64,000 bases of DNA from Pseudomonas lijiangensis (lineage in GTDB: Bacteria; Pseudomonadota; Gammaproteobacteria; Pseudomonadales; Pseudomonadaceae), in assembly GCF_018968705.1 (NCBI RefSeq), contig NZ_CP076668.1, positions 3,235,001 to 3,299,000 of the forward strand, given 5' to 3'. Positions 62,847 through 64,000 of this stretch are shown here, in pieces (the first letter of the stretch is position 1; every line of letters begins with the position of its first letter). Both the position numbers and the translations under genes were made by a program. Under the pieces are notes generated by a model, which was not told the DNA's origin, did no database searches, and saw only the letters and a program-made list of their open reading frames with translations.

Positions 62847-64000
62847 TCAGCGTCCGGAGAGCACTTCAGCCATGACGCCGCCGGTTTCAGGATCGACTGT
62901 CACGACCCGACACTTGTCCGGGTCAGCGGCGCGAACCTTGGCGATGATCGAGTGTTCATTGTCAAAGTTGACCCGCGACTTGCAGTACAGGCTCTGCAAC
63001 CCCTTGAGACTCAGGCCACTGATATCCACCAGCCATTGCACCACCTGCTCGGGTGCCGTGAGCCCCGAGAGCACCTTGTGCAGGTCCGGCAAGGCCACCA
63101 GCATGCCCGGATGGCAAGAACGCAGAAATGCTTCCAGCTCCCGCCCACGATCTACAAAGGGCGAGAAAGTCATGCACACCAGTTGCGACTCATTCAGACC
63201 AAATCCATCCAGGGCGTAACTGGCAGCCAGTTCGCGGCGTGCTTCGATACGCTCGGGCCCGTCATAGGCATCCATGGCCAGCTTGATCAGCCGCGCCGGC
63301 ATCTGCTTCCTGCGCATCAGCATGCGGGCCAGTGCCAGGTACTCGGCAATTCCTTCGGCATAGCGACGGCCTTGCAGGTATTGCGCCTTGAGACCCCGGA
63401 TATGGGCCATCAACAATGGATTGGCACAGTCCGACTCACTGAAAGCGAACGACAGGTCATCGAAGCGAAAGCCCAGGAACTCGGTCAGCAGGTTCCAGTG
63501 CTCCTCGACCTTGCAACTGACCAGATCACAGATGCTGATGAAGGCCGGCACAATCGCCTGATTGGGGTAAACGATAGCCCGCGGCGATCTGGCGGCCTCA
63601 TCGCCCTCTCCATAGAGTTCATGGAAATAAGCCTGGCCGATCGTGTCGATGGACCTGAGGATGCCATTGAGATTCTGGCCACTCCAGTTGACCTTGCCCT
63701 GCCCCGTTCGCTGGGCAAGACGCATCGCCCAGGTGACGTAATGTTTCTGCTCTTTTCGAGAGTCGCCATTGACCACGGCATCCACGCCGCTGCCCCAGCT
63801 AGAAGCCCGCCCCAGAAACTCCGCAAGCCCCAGATAGCAACGATTGCAGAAAGTGGTGCGGCCATCGCCGCCGGTCAGATGGCCGGCCAGCAACATGTCC
63901 GAGCGATTCTGCTCGCGCCCTGCACTGGAAAACGGCAGGTCCGGCTCGAATGTCTGGGTATATTGGTTATCGACCACGAGCATTTCCACCCGCGGGTCGT
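62847..64000 (-). CDS. Unrecognised protein, N-terminus off the right edge
   Basis: At least 380 residues; the frame is open to the window edge (codons for DPRVEM precede the first internal ATG at 63983), so the true start is probably outside. The sequence is soluble-looking with conserved-looking Cys pairs (TFCNRCYLG near the visible N-terminus) and regular helices (EYLALARMLMRRKQMPARLI). It ends PETGGVMAEVLSGR. I do not recognise a family or catalytic motif. It is co-directional with the MocR gene, about 97 bases upstream of it. Confidence 0.7.
   Translation of the reverse strand, partial: DPRVEMLVVDNQYTQTFEPDLPFSSAGREQNRSDMLLAGHLTGGDGRTTFCNRCYLGLAEFLGRASSWGSGVDAVVNGDSRKEQKHYVTWAMRLAQRTGQGKVNWSGQNLNGILRSIDTIGQAYFHELYGEGDEAARSPRAIVYPNQAIVPAFISICDLVSCKVEEHWNLLTEFLGFRFDDLSFAFSESDCANPLLMAHIRGLKAQYLQGRRYAEGIAEYLALARMLMRRKQMPARLIKLAMDAYDGPERIEARRELAASYALDGFGLNESQLVCMTFSPFVDRGRELEAFLRSCHPGMLVALPDLHKVLSGLTAPEQVVQWLVDISGLSLKGLQSLYCKSRVNFDNEHSIIAKVRAADPDKCRVVTVDPETGGVMAEVLSGR

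Overview
The window is high-GC, densely coded bacterial chromosome from a Pseudomonas. I infer this from gene families and their order: gacA-uvrC-pgsA-tRNA-Gly, hbcR-permease-bdhA, yejABEF, a BaeR-type regulator, and many Pseudomonas-type REP palindromes of the form GTRGGAGCGAATTYATTCGCG. The REP sequence style suggests the P. syringae/viridiflava/cichorii side of the genus, but that is only inference. There is no rRNA, CRISPR array, transposase or integrase.

Layout. 1-4.6 kb: end of baeR, an orphan KdsB-KdsC fusion, a FliB-like flagellin lysine methylase and the tRNA-hydroxylation protein TrhP. 4.6-12.3 kb: a periplasmic di-heme protein, the aldehyde reductase YahK, and a three-gene molybdenum hydroxylase complex (2Fe-2S subunit, Mo subunit, triheme cytochrome c). 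12.5-33.2 kb: an accessory catabolic and scavenging region. It holds an orphan sulfonate/taurine-type binding protein, a 2-hydroxyacid dehydrogenase, two TonB receptors, an XRE-cupin regulator preceded by a 54-residue ORF, and a protein that is 42% methionine. It also holds an IclR regulator, an acyl-CoA ligase/alcohol dehydrogenase pair, a divergent five-gene operon (enoyl-CoA hydratase, TonB receptor, MFS, SfnB/DszC-type monooxygenase, M20 hydrolase), a peroxiredoxin-like protein and a DszA/NtaA-type monooxygenase. Together these look like uptake and cleavage of an S- or N-containing, probably acylated, organic compound.

33.3-35.6 kb: a two-component system and a small exported protein. 36.0-39.2 kb: a lower-GC three-gene biosynthetic cassette (DarA-like flavoprotein, DarB/StlD-like ketosynthase, O-methyltransferase) abutting the 3' end of tRNA-Gly. 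It predicts an O-methylated dialkylresorcinol-type metabolite. 39.3-42.5 kb: tRNA-Gly, pgsA, uvrC, gacA. 42.8-43.5 kb: a divergent repressor/Cro-like pair. 43.7-45.3 kb: DAHP synthase behind a classical attenuator with an aromatic-rich leader peptide and a terminator.

45.4-64 kb: parvulin, the yejABEF peptide importer (with a 13-bp tandem repeat at the end of yejE), the sigma-54-controlled 3-hydroxybutyrate locus, a PilU-like ATPase, a second parvulin, phosphoglucomutase, a nuclease-helicase fusion, a MocR regulator and an unrecognised protein running off the right edge. The observations most worth follow-up are the Met/Cys-rich protein, the DarA-DarB-methyltransferase cassette at tRNA-Gly, the organosulfur-like divergent operon with a 39-bp nested dyad in its control region, and the DAHP synthase attenuator.
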